Below, in pieces: positions 33,859 through 42,539 of a DNA stretch of 64,000 nucleotides. How positions within the stretch are numbered: the stretch's first letter is position 1; each line of letters opens with the position of its first letter. A program made the position numbers and the translations under genes. The notes below the pieces were generated by a model. It saw only the letters and a list, made by a program, of their open reading frames with translations. It made no database searches and was not told the DNA's origin. This DNA comes from JALYRV01 sp040902895 (GTDB lineage Bacteria; Acidobacteriota; Vicinamibacteria; Vicinamibacterales; SCN-69-37). The DNA lies in contig JBBDWL010000090.1 in the NCBI GenBank assembly GCA_040902895.1, positions 51,159 to 115,158 of the forward strand, in the 5' to 3' direction.

Positions 33859-35727
33859 GTGTCCAAAACATTGCGGCAGACCATGGCGCAGGCGCTCGTC
33901 CGATACATGAGCGCGCAGTTCAGCGAACGCGACGGCACCCGCCAGCGGTTCTTCGCGGGCGTCTTCGGCATCTTCGGCCACGGCAATGTCGCCGGCGTCG
34001 GCCAGGCGCTCGACGCCATGCGCGACCGCATGCCGTATTACCAGTGCCGCAACGAGCAGGCGATGGTGCACACGGCGGCGGCGTTCGCGAAGATGTCGAG
34101 ACGGCTGCGGACGCTGGCCTGCACGGCGTCGATTGGCCCTGGCGCCACCAACATGATCACGGGGGCCGCCGGCGCGACGATCAACCGCCTGCCGGTGCTG
34201 TTGCTCCCGGGCGACATCTTCGCCAGCCGGGCGCCCGCGCCCGTGCTGCAGCAGCTCGAGTCGGAGCGCACGCAGGACATCTCGGTCAACGACTGCTTCC
34301 GTCCGGTCTCGCGTTACTGGGATCGCATCGCACGGCCCGAACAGCTGCTCACGGCGCTGCCCGAAGCGATGCGCGTGCTCACGTCGCCCTCCGAGACAGG
34401 CGCCGTGACATTGGCGCTGCCGCAGGACACCCAGACCGAGGCGTGGGATTTCCCCGAGCGATTTTTCGAAGCGTGCACCTGGCATATCGCGAGGCCGCGG
34501 GGCGACGCCGAGATGCTCGCCCGCGCCGCCGCGGCTATCCGCGGCAGCCTGCGGCCAATGATCATCGCCGGCGGCGGCGTGCTGTACAGCGACGCCGCCC
34601 ATGCGCTGCGCCGATTCGCCGAGGCCGCCGGCATCGGCGTCGCGGAGACGCAGGCCGGCAAGAGCGCCATCGCATGGGATCACCCGCTGGCACTCGGATC
34701 GGTGGGCGTCACGGGAAGCCTCGCCGCAAACCAGCTGGCGCGCGAAGCCGATCTCGTCATTGCCATCGGCACGCGTCTCGCCGACTTCACGACAATGTCG
34801 AACACGGCGTTCGACCTCGGCGTGCGGATGATCGCCATCAACGTGACCGACATGGACGCGTCCAAGCGGTCGGCCATCGCCGTGGTGGCCGACGCCCGTG
34901 CGGCGCTCGACGAGCTGACGCCGATGCTCGCGGACTGGACAACGACGCCGGACTACCGGGAGGCGCTCGATCGGCGGGTCGCCGCCTGGCGCGCCGAGGT
35001 CGACGGCCTCACCGCCGGCGGACGCGACGGCGACTCGAACGCCGCGCCGCTCGCGCAGGCCGACATCGTCGGGCTCGTCAATCGCTTCGCGGAGGATCGT
35101 GACGTCGTCGTCGGCGCGGCAGGCAGCCTGCCGGGCGATCTGCACAAACTCTGGCGCGCGCGCGAGCCCGGTACTTATCACGTCGAGTACGGCTACTCCT
35201 GTATGGGGTACGAGATCGCGGGAGGCCTTGGCGTGAAGATGGCCGATCCGTCACGCGAGGTGTACGTGATGGTGGGCGACGGCTCGTACCTGATGATGGC
35301 GCAGGAGATCGTGACGGCGGTGCAGGAGGGCCTGAAACTGACGATCGTGCTGGCCGACAGCCAGGGGTTTGCCAGCATCGGCGCGCTGTCCCGGTCGGTT
35401 GGGTCGGGCGGGTTCGGAACGCACTATCAGCGCCGCAATCCTCAGACCGGCGCACTCGACGGCGGTCCGCTGCCGGTCGATCTGGCCGCGAACGCCGCAT
35501 CGCTCGGCGCGATCGTCCATCGTCCTGCCGACCGCGCGTCGTTCGAGGCCGCCCTCGAGGCCGCGCGCGCCTCTGATCGGACGACGGTGATCCATGTGCA
35601 GGTCGATCCGCTTCGAGGCGTGCCGGGCTTCGACTCGTGGTGGGACGTGCCAGTCGCCGAAGTGTCGGATCAGCCGGAGGTGCAGGACGCGCGGCGCCGA
35701 TGGGAACGTGCGCGGCGCGAGCGCTGA
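33859..35727 (+). CDS. iolD: Trihydroxycyclohexane-1,2-dione hydrolase (ThDP enzyme)
   Basis: A 622-residue thiamine diphosphate enzyme. Starts SKTLRQTMAQALVRYMSAQF, has IFGHGNVAGVGQAL, the catalytic Glu in YYQCRNEQAMVHTAAAF, SIGPGATNMITGAA, and the ThDP-binding motif VMVGDGSYLMMAQEIVTA. It opens the ring to 5-deoxy-glucuronate, the IolB substrate. I use GTG at 33859, just after AAGGAGG at 33849-33855, rather than an ATG nine codons upstream, because IolD homology starts there. Confidence 0.92.
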   Translation: MSKTLRQTMAQALVRYMSAQFSERDGTRQRFFAGVFGIFGHGNVAGVGQALDAMRDRMPYYQCRNEQAMVHTAAAFAKMSRRLRTLACTASIGPGATNMITGAAGATINRLPVLLLPGDIFASRAPAPVLQQLESERTQDISVNDCFRPVSRYWDRIARPEQLLTALPEAMRVLTSPSETGAVTLALPQDTQTEAWDFPERFFEACTWHIARPRGDAEMLARAAAAIRGSLRPMIIAGGGVLYSDAAHALRRFAEAAGIGVAETQAGKSAIAWDHPLALGSVGVTGSLAANQLAREADLVIAIGTRLADFTTMSNTAFDLGVRMIAINVTDMDASKRSAIAVVADARAALDELTPMLADWTTTPDYREALDRRVAAWRAEVDGLTAGGRDGDSNAAPLAQADIVGLVNRFAEDRDVVVGAAGSLPGDLHKLWRAREPGTYHVEYGYSCMGYEIAGGLGVKMADPSREVYVMVGDGSYLMMAQEIVTAVQEGLKLTIVLADSQGFASIGALSRSVGSGGFGTHYQRRNPQTGALDGGPLPVDLAANAASLGAIVHRPADRASFEAALEAARASDRTTVIHVQVDPLRGVPGFDSWWDVPVAEVSDQPEVQDARRRWERARRER

Positions 35728-35731
35728 CCCG

Positions 35732-37243
35732 TTACGCCGGCTCGATCCAGCCGAAGGTGCGCTCCACCGCTTTCTGCCATTCGCGATAGGCCGTCTCGCG
35801 CCGGTCGGCGGACCACTGCGGATCCCACTGCCGGTCCGCTTTCCAGTGCGTCCGGAGCACGTCGACATCGCGCCAGAACCCCACCGCCAGACCTGCGGCG
35901 TAGGCCGCGCCCAGCGCCGTCGTTTCGGCAACCACGGGCCGAACCACCGGCACGCCCAGCACGTCGGCCTGCAGCTGCATCAGCGTGCCGTTGACGGTGG
36001 CGCCTCCGTCCACCTTCAGCACGCCGAGTGCGACGCCTGAATCCGCGACCATGGCGTCGGCGACCGCGCGCGTCTGGAAACAGATCGCTTCCAGCGTCGC
36101 CCTGGCGAGATGCGCCTTCGTGTTGAAGCGCGACAGGCCGACGATGGCACCGCGTGCGTCGGATCGCCAGTACGGCGCGAACAATCCCGAGAAGGCGGGC
36201 ACGAAGTAGATGCCGCCGTTGTCGGGCACCGCGTTGGCGAGCGCCTCGATCTCGGACGCGTCGGCGATGATCCCGAGCTGGTCGCGGAGCCACTGCACGG
36301 CCGATCCGGTGACCGCAATCGAGCCTTCCAGCGCGTACACCGCCGGCGCGCCGCCGAACCGGTAACAGGCCGTCGTCAGCAGCCCGGCCTTCGACGGCAC
36401 GACGTCGCGGCCGGTGTTGAGCAGCATGAAGTTGCCGGTGCCGTACGTGTTCTTCGCCTCGCCAGGCGCGAAGCAGGCCTGGCCAACGGTCGCGGCCTGC
36501 TGATCCCCGAGATCGCCGCACACGATCACCTCGGCACCGGCGGGGCCCGTCACCCTGGTCTGCCCGTATCCGGCCGGATCGGACGACGATCGGATCTCCG
36601 GCAGCATCGACCGCGGGATGCCGAACAGCGCGAGCAGCTCGTCGTCCCACGCGAGCGTGCGCAGGTCCATCAGCAGGGTGCGGCTTGCGTTGGTGACGTC
36701 GGTGACATGCACGCCGCCGTCGGCCCCTCCCGTCAGATTCCAGATGACCCAGGTGTCGATGTTGCCGAAGACGGCCTCGCCGCGCTCCGCCGCGGCCCCC
36801 ACGCCTTCGACGTTTTCGAGGATCCATTGCAGTTTCGAGGCGGAGAAGTACGTCGCGGGCGGCAGGCCCGTGCGCGCGTACAACAATGCGCGCTTCGACT
36901 CGAGCGCCGTGACGATCGCGCCGGTGCGGGTGTCCTGCCAGACGATGGCGTTGTACCAGGGCCGGCCGGTTTTGGGGTTCCAGACAACCGTGGTTTCGCG
37001 CTGGTTCGTGACGCCGATGGCCGCGAGATCGCGGCCCGACAGGCCGGCGGCGCGGAGCGCGCCGGTGATCACCTCGTTGACACGCGCCGCAATTTCGACC
37101 GGATCGTGCTCGACCCATCCAGGCCGCGGCAGGATCTGGCTGTGTTCGATCTGCCGGCGCGCAACTTCCACGCCGCGCTCGTCGAACACCATGAAGCGCG
37201 TGCTCGTCGTGCCCTGATCAAGCGCGCCGATGCAGCGGCTCAC
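35732..37243 (-). CDS. glpK: Glycerol kinase
   Basis: A 503-residue FGGY kinase of GlpK type: ALDQGTTSTRFMVFD phosphate-binding loop, VTNQRETTVVWN, WQDTRTG with the catalytic Asp region, YGTGNFMLLNTG, and KVDGGATVNGTLMQLQADVL. It phosphorylates glycerol to glycerol 3-phosphate. It is convergent with iolD and 3 bp after the glpF-like gene on its own strand. No glpD or regulator is in view. Confidence 0.93.
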   Translation of the reverse strand: MSRCIGALDQGTTSTRFMVFDERGVEVARRQIEHSQILPRPGWVEHDPVEIAARVNEVITGALRAAGLSGRDLAAIGVTNQRETTVVWNPKTGRPWYNAIVWQDTRTGAIVTALESKRALLYARTGLPPATYFSASKLQWILENVEGVGAAAERGEAVFGNIDTWVIWNLTGGADGGVHVTDVTNASRTLLMDLRTLAWDDELLALFGIPRSMLPEIRSSSDPAGYGQTRVTGPAGAEVIVCGDLGDQQAATVGQACFAPGEAKNTYGTGNFMLLNTGRDVVPSKAGLLTTACYRFGGAPAVYALEGSIAVTGSAVQWLRDQLGIIADASEIEALANAVPDNGGIYFVPAFSGLFAPYWRSDARGAIVGLSRFNTKAHLARATLEAICFQTRAVADAMVADSGVALGVLKVDGGATVNGTLMQLQADVLGVPVVRPVVAETTALGAAYAAGLAVGFWRDVDVLRTHWKADRQWDPQWSADRRETAYREWQKAVERTFGWIEPA

Positions 37244-37246
37244 GGC

Positions 37247-37996
37247 TCAGAACCCTACCAGCCGGTAGAGCGCAGCGCCCCCGACGCCGCCGGCGATGGG
37301 CGCCGCAACGGGAATCCAGCTGTAGCTCCAGTCGGACGGTCCTTTGCCGGGTATTGGCAGCAGCGCGTGCACGAGCCGCGGACCGAAATCGCGCGCGGGG
37401 TTGATCGCGTAGCCGGTGGGGCCGCCGAGCGACAGGCCGATCCCGAGCACGAGCACGCCGACGAGCAGCGGTTGCAGGCCGCGGCTGAACACGATCGAGA
37501 GATCGACCTCGCCCGCGCTGGCCCAGCCCCGCGCGTTCGCGCCAATCGCCAGCACGCCGAAGAGCAGCACAGCGGTGCCGATTGCTTCGGCGAGCAGGTT
37601 CGCCGGCGTGTGCCGGATCGCGGGTGCCGTGGAGAACACGGCCAGCTTCGTGCCCGGATCGTCGGTGAGCCTCCAGTGAGGGTAGTACATCAGCCACACG
37701 AGGACGGCGCCGGCGGCCGCGCCTAGCATCTGGGCGGCCACGTAACCGGGCACGTCGGGCCAGGGAAAGCTGCCGATCGACGCGAGCGCAATCGTGACGG
37801 CGGGATTGAGGTGCGCGCCGCTGATGCGCCCGACGGCATAGACGGCGATCGCCACCGCGACGCCCCAGCCGATCGTGATGACAATCCACCCGGAGCCCTG
37901 GCCCTTGGATCGCGCGAGCAGAACGTTGGCGACGACGCCGTCACCGAGCAGGACGAGAATCATGGTCCCGACGGCTTCGGCGAGAAAGGTGGGCAT
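37247..37996 (-). CDS. glpF: Aquaglyceroporin (GlpF-like MIP channel)
   Basis: A 249-residue six-helix channel with both NPA boxes, AHLNPAVT and AINPARDFGPR. The Asp after the second NPAR is the hallmark of glycerol-conducting members rather than water-only aquaporins. I chose MPTFLAEAVGTM as start; the frame runs 15 codons further. It is first in an operon with glpK, so glycerol entering by diffusion is trapped as phosphate. Confidence 0.9.
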   Translation of the reverse strand: MPTFLAEAVGTMILVLLGDGVVANVLLARSKGQGSGWIVITIGWGVAVAIAVYAVGRISGAHLNPAVTIALASIGSFPWPDVPGYVAAQMLGAAAGAVLVWLMYYPHWRLTDDPGTKLAVFSTAPAIRHTPANLLAEAIGTAVLLFGVLAIGANARGWASAGEVDLSIVFSRGLQPLLVGVLVLGIGLSLGGPTGYAINPARDFGPRLVHALLPIPGKGPSDWSYSWIPVAAPIAGGVGGAALYRLVGF

Positions 37997-38103
37997 CCCG
38001 GCAGAACGTATCCGTTCCGGCCGTCGGAATGCAAACCGCAACCGCCCTCGAGCCTATGCCGGCGCCGTCGAACATCTCTAGGCCGACGGGCCGCTGCATT
38101 GCG

Positions 38104-38979
38104 TCAACGGCGTGTCGAGGATCCGAACAGGTACACGAAGTTGACGACGGGAAACGCGATGAAGTCGCCGGCGCCGATAGGGACAGCCAGCGCGAGATCG
38201 GCCGACAGCCGCTCGCCGAGGAAACGGATGCCCCCAGACACGATACCGTTGCCTTCCTGCCAGACGTAGTTTTCCGTAATCAACTTCAGGTTGCGGTGCG
38301 CGCGGCGTTCGCCGCCCACCATCACGACGCCACCCGACGAGTCGCCGCTGTAGGCGATTCCGGCGCCCGCAGTAACAGCGTTGTCGGAGCTGCCGAACGT
38401 CGCCACGCCGTAGGCGATACCACCGCTGTCGCCGCTCGAGTTGAACATCTGGAGCACGCCGACTGCCACCTGGGTGTTCTCACCGCGGTGGACCTGAAAC
38501 TTCGGGGTGACCCAGAAGGGACGAAAGTCCTCGTCGATGCCAATAACCAGCGGCGTGCCGCCACCAATCGAAAAGCGATCGGTGACGCCGACCTGGACGA
38601 AAGGCGCGAGAAATTCGAAGACCCCGACCGAGACCTGTCCTTTCTCGAGAGACCTGGCTGTCGGCGCGAAGAAGAGGCGCGTGTGGTGACTGTCGGACCT
38701 GACGAACTCGCCGTTCTGAATGCGTCCCTTGACGATCCGCAGCGACACGATTTCCTGGCGCTGTGCGGTCAGGACCGCGCCGGCGTGCGTCCGGAACACG
38801 ACTTCGCGCTCGTCCTCGCGCTCGACGGTGCCGAACGCGCGGGATCCATCCTTCAGCACCAGCTCGTACAGCTCGGTGGCGCCCGTTTCCACCTGGCGTT
38901 GGGCCGTCGGCGGCTCCTGCCCGAAGACCGGCGTAGTCGCGAGCACCATGGCGACGGCGGCGAGTGTTGTTCTCAGCAT
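38104..38979 (-). CDS. Exported beta-rich protein, possible outer-membrane barrel
   Basis: A 291-residue protein with a signal peptide (MLRTTLAAVAMVLATTPVFGQ). Residues 30-90 resemble a small Sm-like or barrel domain (ELVLKDGSRAFGTVERED). The rest alternates polar and Gly/Val-rich strands (GGIAYGVATFGSSDNAV, ISGGIRFLGERLS) and ends SSTRR, so an outer-membrane or surface barrel is plausible. An ATG three codons earlier could be the start. The frame runs upstream into tRNA-His, which is not coding. Function unknown. Confidence 0.6.
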   Translation of the reverse strand: MLRTTLAAVAMVLATTPVFGQEPPTAQRQVETGATELYELVLKDGSRAFGTVEREDEREVVFRTHAGAVLTAQRQEIVSLRIVKGRIQNGEFVRSDSHHTRLFFAPTARSLEKGQVSVGVFEFLAPFVQVGVTDRFSIGGGTPLVIGIDEDFRPFWVTPKFQVHRGENTQVAVGVLQMFNSSGDSGGIAYGVATFGSSDNAVTAGAGIAYSGDSSGGVVMVGGERRAHRNLKLITENYVWQEGNGIVSGGIRFLGERLSADLALAVPIGAGDFIAFPVVNFVYLFGSSTRR

Positions 38980-39054
38980 GACAGTCATTGAAGCCGCTGC
39001 TCGGCCGGCGTTACAGCCGACCCCAATCTTCAATCTTCGATCTTCAATTGAATG

Positions 39055-39130
39055 TGGGGTGGATGACGGGAATCGAACCCGCAACGTCCGGCGCCACAGG
39101 CCGGTGCTCTGCCGTTGAGCTACATCCACC
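39055..39130 (-). tRNA. tRNA-His(GTG)
   Basis: Minus-strand cloverleaf with the extra 5' G expected of tRNA-His. Acceptor GTGGATG pairs with CATCCAC, G-1 faces C73, and an encoded CCA follows. Anticodon loop CTGTGGC is held by CCGGC/GCCGG, and T loop is TTCGATT. Confidence 0.95.
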
Positions 39131-39166
39131 GCGAGGAGGGTGAACTCAAGAGTTTAGCACCCGATT

Positions 39167-40156
39167 TCAGGGCTGAGCAAACTGTCTGCCTCGAGTGGCG
39201 GACATTGGCGCGGGCGTCATGCGGGCAGCCGGCTGCTCGCGTTGATGATCGCAGGGCCGCTCGTCGCCGAGCGCCACCAGCCGGCCGTCCTCCACTTTCA
39301 TCGAGCGCACGAACACCGATGATGCCGAGACCTGCTTCGCGCCGTACATCAACTGGTCGGCGTAATCGAGCAGCGCGACGGCAAGCTGCGGGGCATGCGC
39401 GCGCCGGTCGTCGATCGACCCGAGCTCGAGGCAGACGATCCCGACGTCGACCTTGACGGGGCGTTCGGCCAGCTGTTCGTGCTCGCGCGACCAGTCGTAT
39501 CCCTCGACCGCGCGCTTGTACCGGTTGCCGATCAGGCATGCGGTGTCGTGCCGCTGCAGATCCGTGATGACGAAACAGAACTCATCGCCGCCAAGCCGCG
39601 CGTGGAGATCGCGGCTCGCGCCGGCGCGATCCGAGGCGATCAGGTCTTCGGATCGGACCTTTTCCGACAGCAGATGCGCGACGCGCTCGATGATGAGGTC
39701 GCCCACGGCATGACCCAGCGTGTCGTTATAGAGCTTGAAGCTGTTGATATCGACGACGCCGACGCCGATGCACTTGATGCGCTGTTCGGTGGCCAGATAC
39801 GCCTCGAAACGCTGCCGGAACGCGTCGAAGCGGAACAGCTTCGTCTTGGGATCGCGCTGCGACTTGTCGCTGAGGTCGGCCACCACATCCTCGAAATAGC
39901 GCGCGATCGCGCTGACCCGATGGTCTTTCTCGCTGAGCTGCGCGTGCAGCGTCTGGATTTTTTCAGCGAAGCCCTCCGAAAGTGCGCGAATCGCATCGTC
40001 CTTGGATGACTCGAGCAAATCGCGCTGCCACTGCAGTACGCTCTCGAGACCGCGGATGAGTTCCTCGCGCTCGTGGCGGCTCATGCGGAACTCGCGTGCG
40101 ACCCATTCGCGGAGCTCGTCCGTCGTTCTCGGCAGTTTGATCGCGGTTGCAGTCAC
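39167..40156 (-). CDS. GGDEF diguanylate cyclase
   Basis: A 329-residue protein. The first 100 residues are mainly helical, probably a coiled-coil dimeriser. The GGDEF domain follows: RDPKTKLFRFDAF, VVDINSFKLYNDTLGHAVGD (substrate-binding Asn/Asp) and the active motif LGGDEFCF. I see no RxxD inhibitory site at the usual place before GGDEF. GTG is the start. It should make cyclic di-GMP in the cytoplasm. Confidence 0.85.
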   Translation of the reverse strand: MTATAIKLPRTTDELREWVAREFRMSRHEREELIRGLESVLQWQRDLLESSKDDAIRALSEGFAEKIQTLHAQLSEKDHRVSAIARYFEDVVADLSDKSQRDPKTKLFRFDAFRQRFEAYLATEQRIKCIGVGVVDINSFKLYNDTLGHAVGDLIIERVAHLLSEKVRSEDLIASDRAGASRDLHARLGGDEFCFVITDLQRHDTACLIGNRYKRAVEGYDWSREHEQLAERPVKVDVGIVCLELGSIDDRRAHAPQLAVALLDYADQLMYGAKQVSASSVFVRSMKVEDGRLVALGDERPCDHQREQPAARMTPAPMSATRGRQFAQP

Positions 40157-40290
40157 CCGATACGCCTTCCGATCGTGAGCGCCCCACGCGCGCCGCGCGT
40201 ACAGAGATCAAACGGTATGCCGGGGAGGAAGGGCCCAATTTGACCTCGACGGGGTCGCAATCCGACAGGAGACTGGGTAAAACTGTGCCT

Positions 40291-41814
40291 ATGTGGAAGA
40301 TTCGAATCACGCTTGCCCTCGCGGTGGCGGCGCTCGTTCCAGCCGCGGTGGGATCCCAAAGCACCCTCAATCAGGACGCGGTCACCCGCATCCGCACCGA
40401 AGGCATGACGCGGTCAGAGGCGCCGGCGCTGTTTGCTGAGCTCGTCGATGGCATCGGTCCGCGTCTGACCGGGTCGCTCGAATACAAGCGCGCGGCTGAC
40501 TGGGCGCGCGGCACGCTCGACGCGTGGGGCCTCGACAATGCGCGGCTCGAGCCGTTCCCATTCGGGCGCGGCTGGCAGCTCGAGTACTTCGCGATCGAAA
40601 TGATCGAGCCGCGCTACATGCCGCTCACTGGGCATCCCGAAGCGTGGACGCCATCCACGCCCGGCGATGTCATTGCGACGCCGGTATTGACCGCCGGCCG
40701 TACGGCCGCCGACATCGGCGCGCTTGCCGGCCGCATCAAAGGCGGCATCGTGATGCCGCAGCCGAAGGTGGCCGATTCGGCCTTCATTCGCCGCGACCGC
40801 GCGCAGCCCGCCGATCAGCCGGATCCGCCGGCGCCGCAAGCCGGCGCCGAGACCACCGGCGGCAGACAGGGTGCCGGCCGGCAGGGGCGGACGGGTGGCC
40901 GCGGCGGCGGCGTCGTCGATCTGTCGGGCGCGCAGACCGCGCAGACGGCGGCAGCAGCGCTTCGTGATGCCGCGCCCGCGGTCACGCTGCTGCCAAGCCG
41001 TGGCGAGCACGGCACCTTGTTCGTTCAGGCGGGCCGTCCGACTTCGCCGCAGACATCGACGCGTGTCGTGCTGATCCCCGAGCACTACAACATGCTCGCG
41101 CGGATGATCGAGCGCGGCATTGCCGTGAAGGTGCGCGTGAACGTCAACGCGCGCGCGCTCGACGACCCGAACAGCTACAACGTGCTTGCGGAGCTGCCGG
41201 GCAGCGATCCGTCGCTCCGTGATGAAGTGGTCATGCTCGGCGCCCATCTGGATTCATGGCACGCCGCGCCGGGCGCCACCGACAACGCCGACGGCGTTGC
41301 GGCAGCCATGGAAGCGTTCCGCATTCTCAAGGCCACCGGTCTCACTCCCCTGCGCACGCTGCGCCTCGCGTTATGGGGCGGGGAAGAGCAGGGCCTGCTC
41401 GGATCGCGCGCGTGGGTGGCGCAGCATCTCGCCGGAGACGCGAACGCCGCCGCGCGCGACAAGCTTTTCGTCTATTTCAACATCGATCCTGGGAAGGGAC
41501 CGATCTACGGGTGGTATCTCGAGAACAAGGATGCGCTGCGGCCTGTCTTCGACGCCTGGCTGCAACCGTTCATGGACCTTGGCGCCAAACGCAACGTGCG
41601 CCAGGGCATCCGCAACACCGATCATCTGAGCTTCATCAATGTGGGTGTGCCCGGGTTCAATCCCGTGCAGGACTACACCGGCTACGACGTGCGCGAACAC
41701 CACACCAACGCCGACACCTTCGAACGCATCAAGGACGCCGACCTGCGGCAAGCCGCTGTCATCCTCGCGTCGTTCCTGTATCACGCGGGACATTATCAGG
41801 GGACTCTTCGGTGA
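40291..41814 (+). CDS. Exported M28-family zinc aminopeptidase
   Basis: A 507-residue peptidase with a signal peptide (LALAVAALVPAAVGSQ). Metal ligands and catalytic residues fit M28: GAHLDSWHAAPGATDNADG (His and bridging Asp), WGGEEQGLLGS (Glu pair), YFNIDPGKG and EHHTNADT (final His). A PA-type insert with a Gly/Arg-rich low-complexity stretch (residues 190-215) precedes it. It would trim peptides in the periplasm. Confidence 0.9.
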   Translation: MWKIRITLALAVAALVPAAVGSQSTLNQDAVTRIRTEGMTRSEAPALFAELVDGIGPRLTGSLEYKRAADWARGTLDAWGLDNARLEPFPFGRGWQLEYFAIEMIEPRYMPLTGHPEAWTPSTPGDVIATPVLTAGRTAADIGALAGRIKGGIVMPQPKVADSAFIRRDRAQPADQPDPPAPQAGAETTGGRQGAGRQGRTGGRGGGVVDLSGAQTAQTAAAALRDAAPAVTLLPSRGEHGTLFVQAGRPTSPQTSTRVVLIPEHYNMLARMIERGIAVKVRVNVNARALDDPNSYNVLAELPGSDPSLRDEVVMLGAHLDSWHAAPGATDNADGVAAAMEAFRILKATGLTPLRTLRLALWGGEEQGLLGSRAWVAQHLAGDANAAARDKLFVYFNIDPGKGPIYGWYLENKDALRPVFDAWLQPFMDLGAKRNVRQGIRNTDHLSFINVGVPGFNPVQDYTGYDVREHHTNADTFERIKDADLRQAAVILASFLYHAGHYQGTLR

Positions 41815-41873
41815 ATTGCAGATTGATGATCTGTGATTGACGATTCATTGCAGATCTCAGAATGGCGATTGGT

Positions 41874-41895
41874 CATTCGCAGCGTTCGCCCAGCT
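41874..41895. repeat. 22-bp direct repeat flanking IS3 remnant, left copy
   Basis: Starts CATTCGCAGCG and ends GCCCAGCT. An identical copy is at 42447-42468. The two lie 6 and 9 bp outside the terminal inverted repeats of the IS remnant. This is too long for an IS3 target duplication. Confidence 0.65.
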
Positions 41896-41931
41896 TGGGC
41901 CTGATCCGATCTCGTGGACAAGGTTATTGAA

Positions 41932-42095
41932 TCATACAGCCGCTCGGAGCCCGGCTTCGGGCGTTTGATCCTGGAGCACGCGCGGCGCCGGCCCTCGCTG
42001 CTGCCAGGCATAAAAGCCACTAGGGCTGACGTCGAGCGCCGCGCACAGCCGACGCACTGAAAAGCGCGCCTTCTCCGCCGCAATGAAGGCGAAAA
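41932..42095 (-). pseudogene. IS3 orfB fragment
   Basis: Minus-strand codons give AFIAAEKARFSVRRLCAALD then VSPSGFYAW, the HTH_21 start of an IS3 orfB, and stop soon after at 41932. The DDE catalytic domain is missing, so it is inactive. Confidence 0.75.
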
Positions 42096-42383
42096 TTACT
42101 CGCCCTGATGCTTGGCGAAGAAGGCCGTGGCGTTTTTTAGGATCTCGCGCTCCTCGCGCAACACTCTGTTTTCGCGCCGCAGCCGTTTGAGCTCGTTGCG
42201 CTCGTCATCGGTCAAGGGCACGTCGGGCCGTGGTCGTGTCGCGTCGACCCAGAGGCGTAGAGTCCCGGGTGCAACACCCATCTCGCGCGCAATCTTGTGG
42301 AGAGAATCTGAAGACGTGCGAACGAGTCGCACGGCCTCGGCTTTGAACTCAGAGCTATAGGTCGGGCGCCGACGCTGGGCCAT
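42096..42383 (-). CDS. IS3-family transposase OrfA
   Basis: A 95-residue DNA-binding protein: RRRPTYSSEFKAEAVRLV, HKIAREMGVAPGTLRLWVD (helix-turn-helix), then a leucine zipper RNELKRLRRENRVLREEREI and KNATAFFAKHQ. Complete, with the usual start MAQRRRP. Without a full orfB it cannot drive transposition, but it may still bind the ends. Confidence 0.85.
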   Translation of the reverse strand: MAQRRRPTYSSEFKAEAVRLVRTSSDSLHKIAREMGVAPGTLRLWVDATRPRPDVPLTDDERNELKRLRRENRVLREEREILKNATAFFAKHQGE

Positions 42384-42446
42384 CGTGAACTCCTTCGGGC
42401 ATTCTCTGCCCAAACAGATGTCCACGGAAACGGATCAACGCCAGGC

Positions 42447-42468
42447 CATTCGCAGCGTTCGCCCAGCT
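42447..42468. repeat. 22-bp direct repeat flanking IS3 remnant, right copy
   Basis: Identical to 41874-41895. It is followed at 42479-42539 by an AT-rich stretch of iterated GATCTTCAAT/AATCTGCAAT units that also occurs before the element (41815-41870) and beside tRNA-His (39025-39053). Confidence 0.65.
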
Positions 42469-42539
42469 CCCGAATGACCAATCTGCATTCGCCCGATCTT
42501 CAATGAATCTGCAATCGAAGATCGTCAATCTTCAATTGA

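Larger units (their letters stand above)
41902..42437 (-). mobile_element. Internally deleted IS3-family element
   Basis: The ends are 19-bp imperfect inverted repeats (16 of 19): TGATCCGATCTCGTGGACA on the left and, read inward from the right, TGATCCGTTTCCGTGGACA. Inside are an intact orfA and only the first 50 or so codons of orfB, so the integrase core is gone. At 536 bp it is under half the usual 1.2-1.5 kb. It could move only with a helper transposase. Confidence 0.75.

Noticed and set aside
38989..39129. N-terminal extension of the barrel-like protein through tRNA-His
   Set aside because: The codons are a translation of the tRNA; the signal peptide shows the real start.
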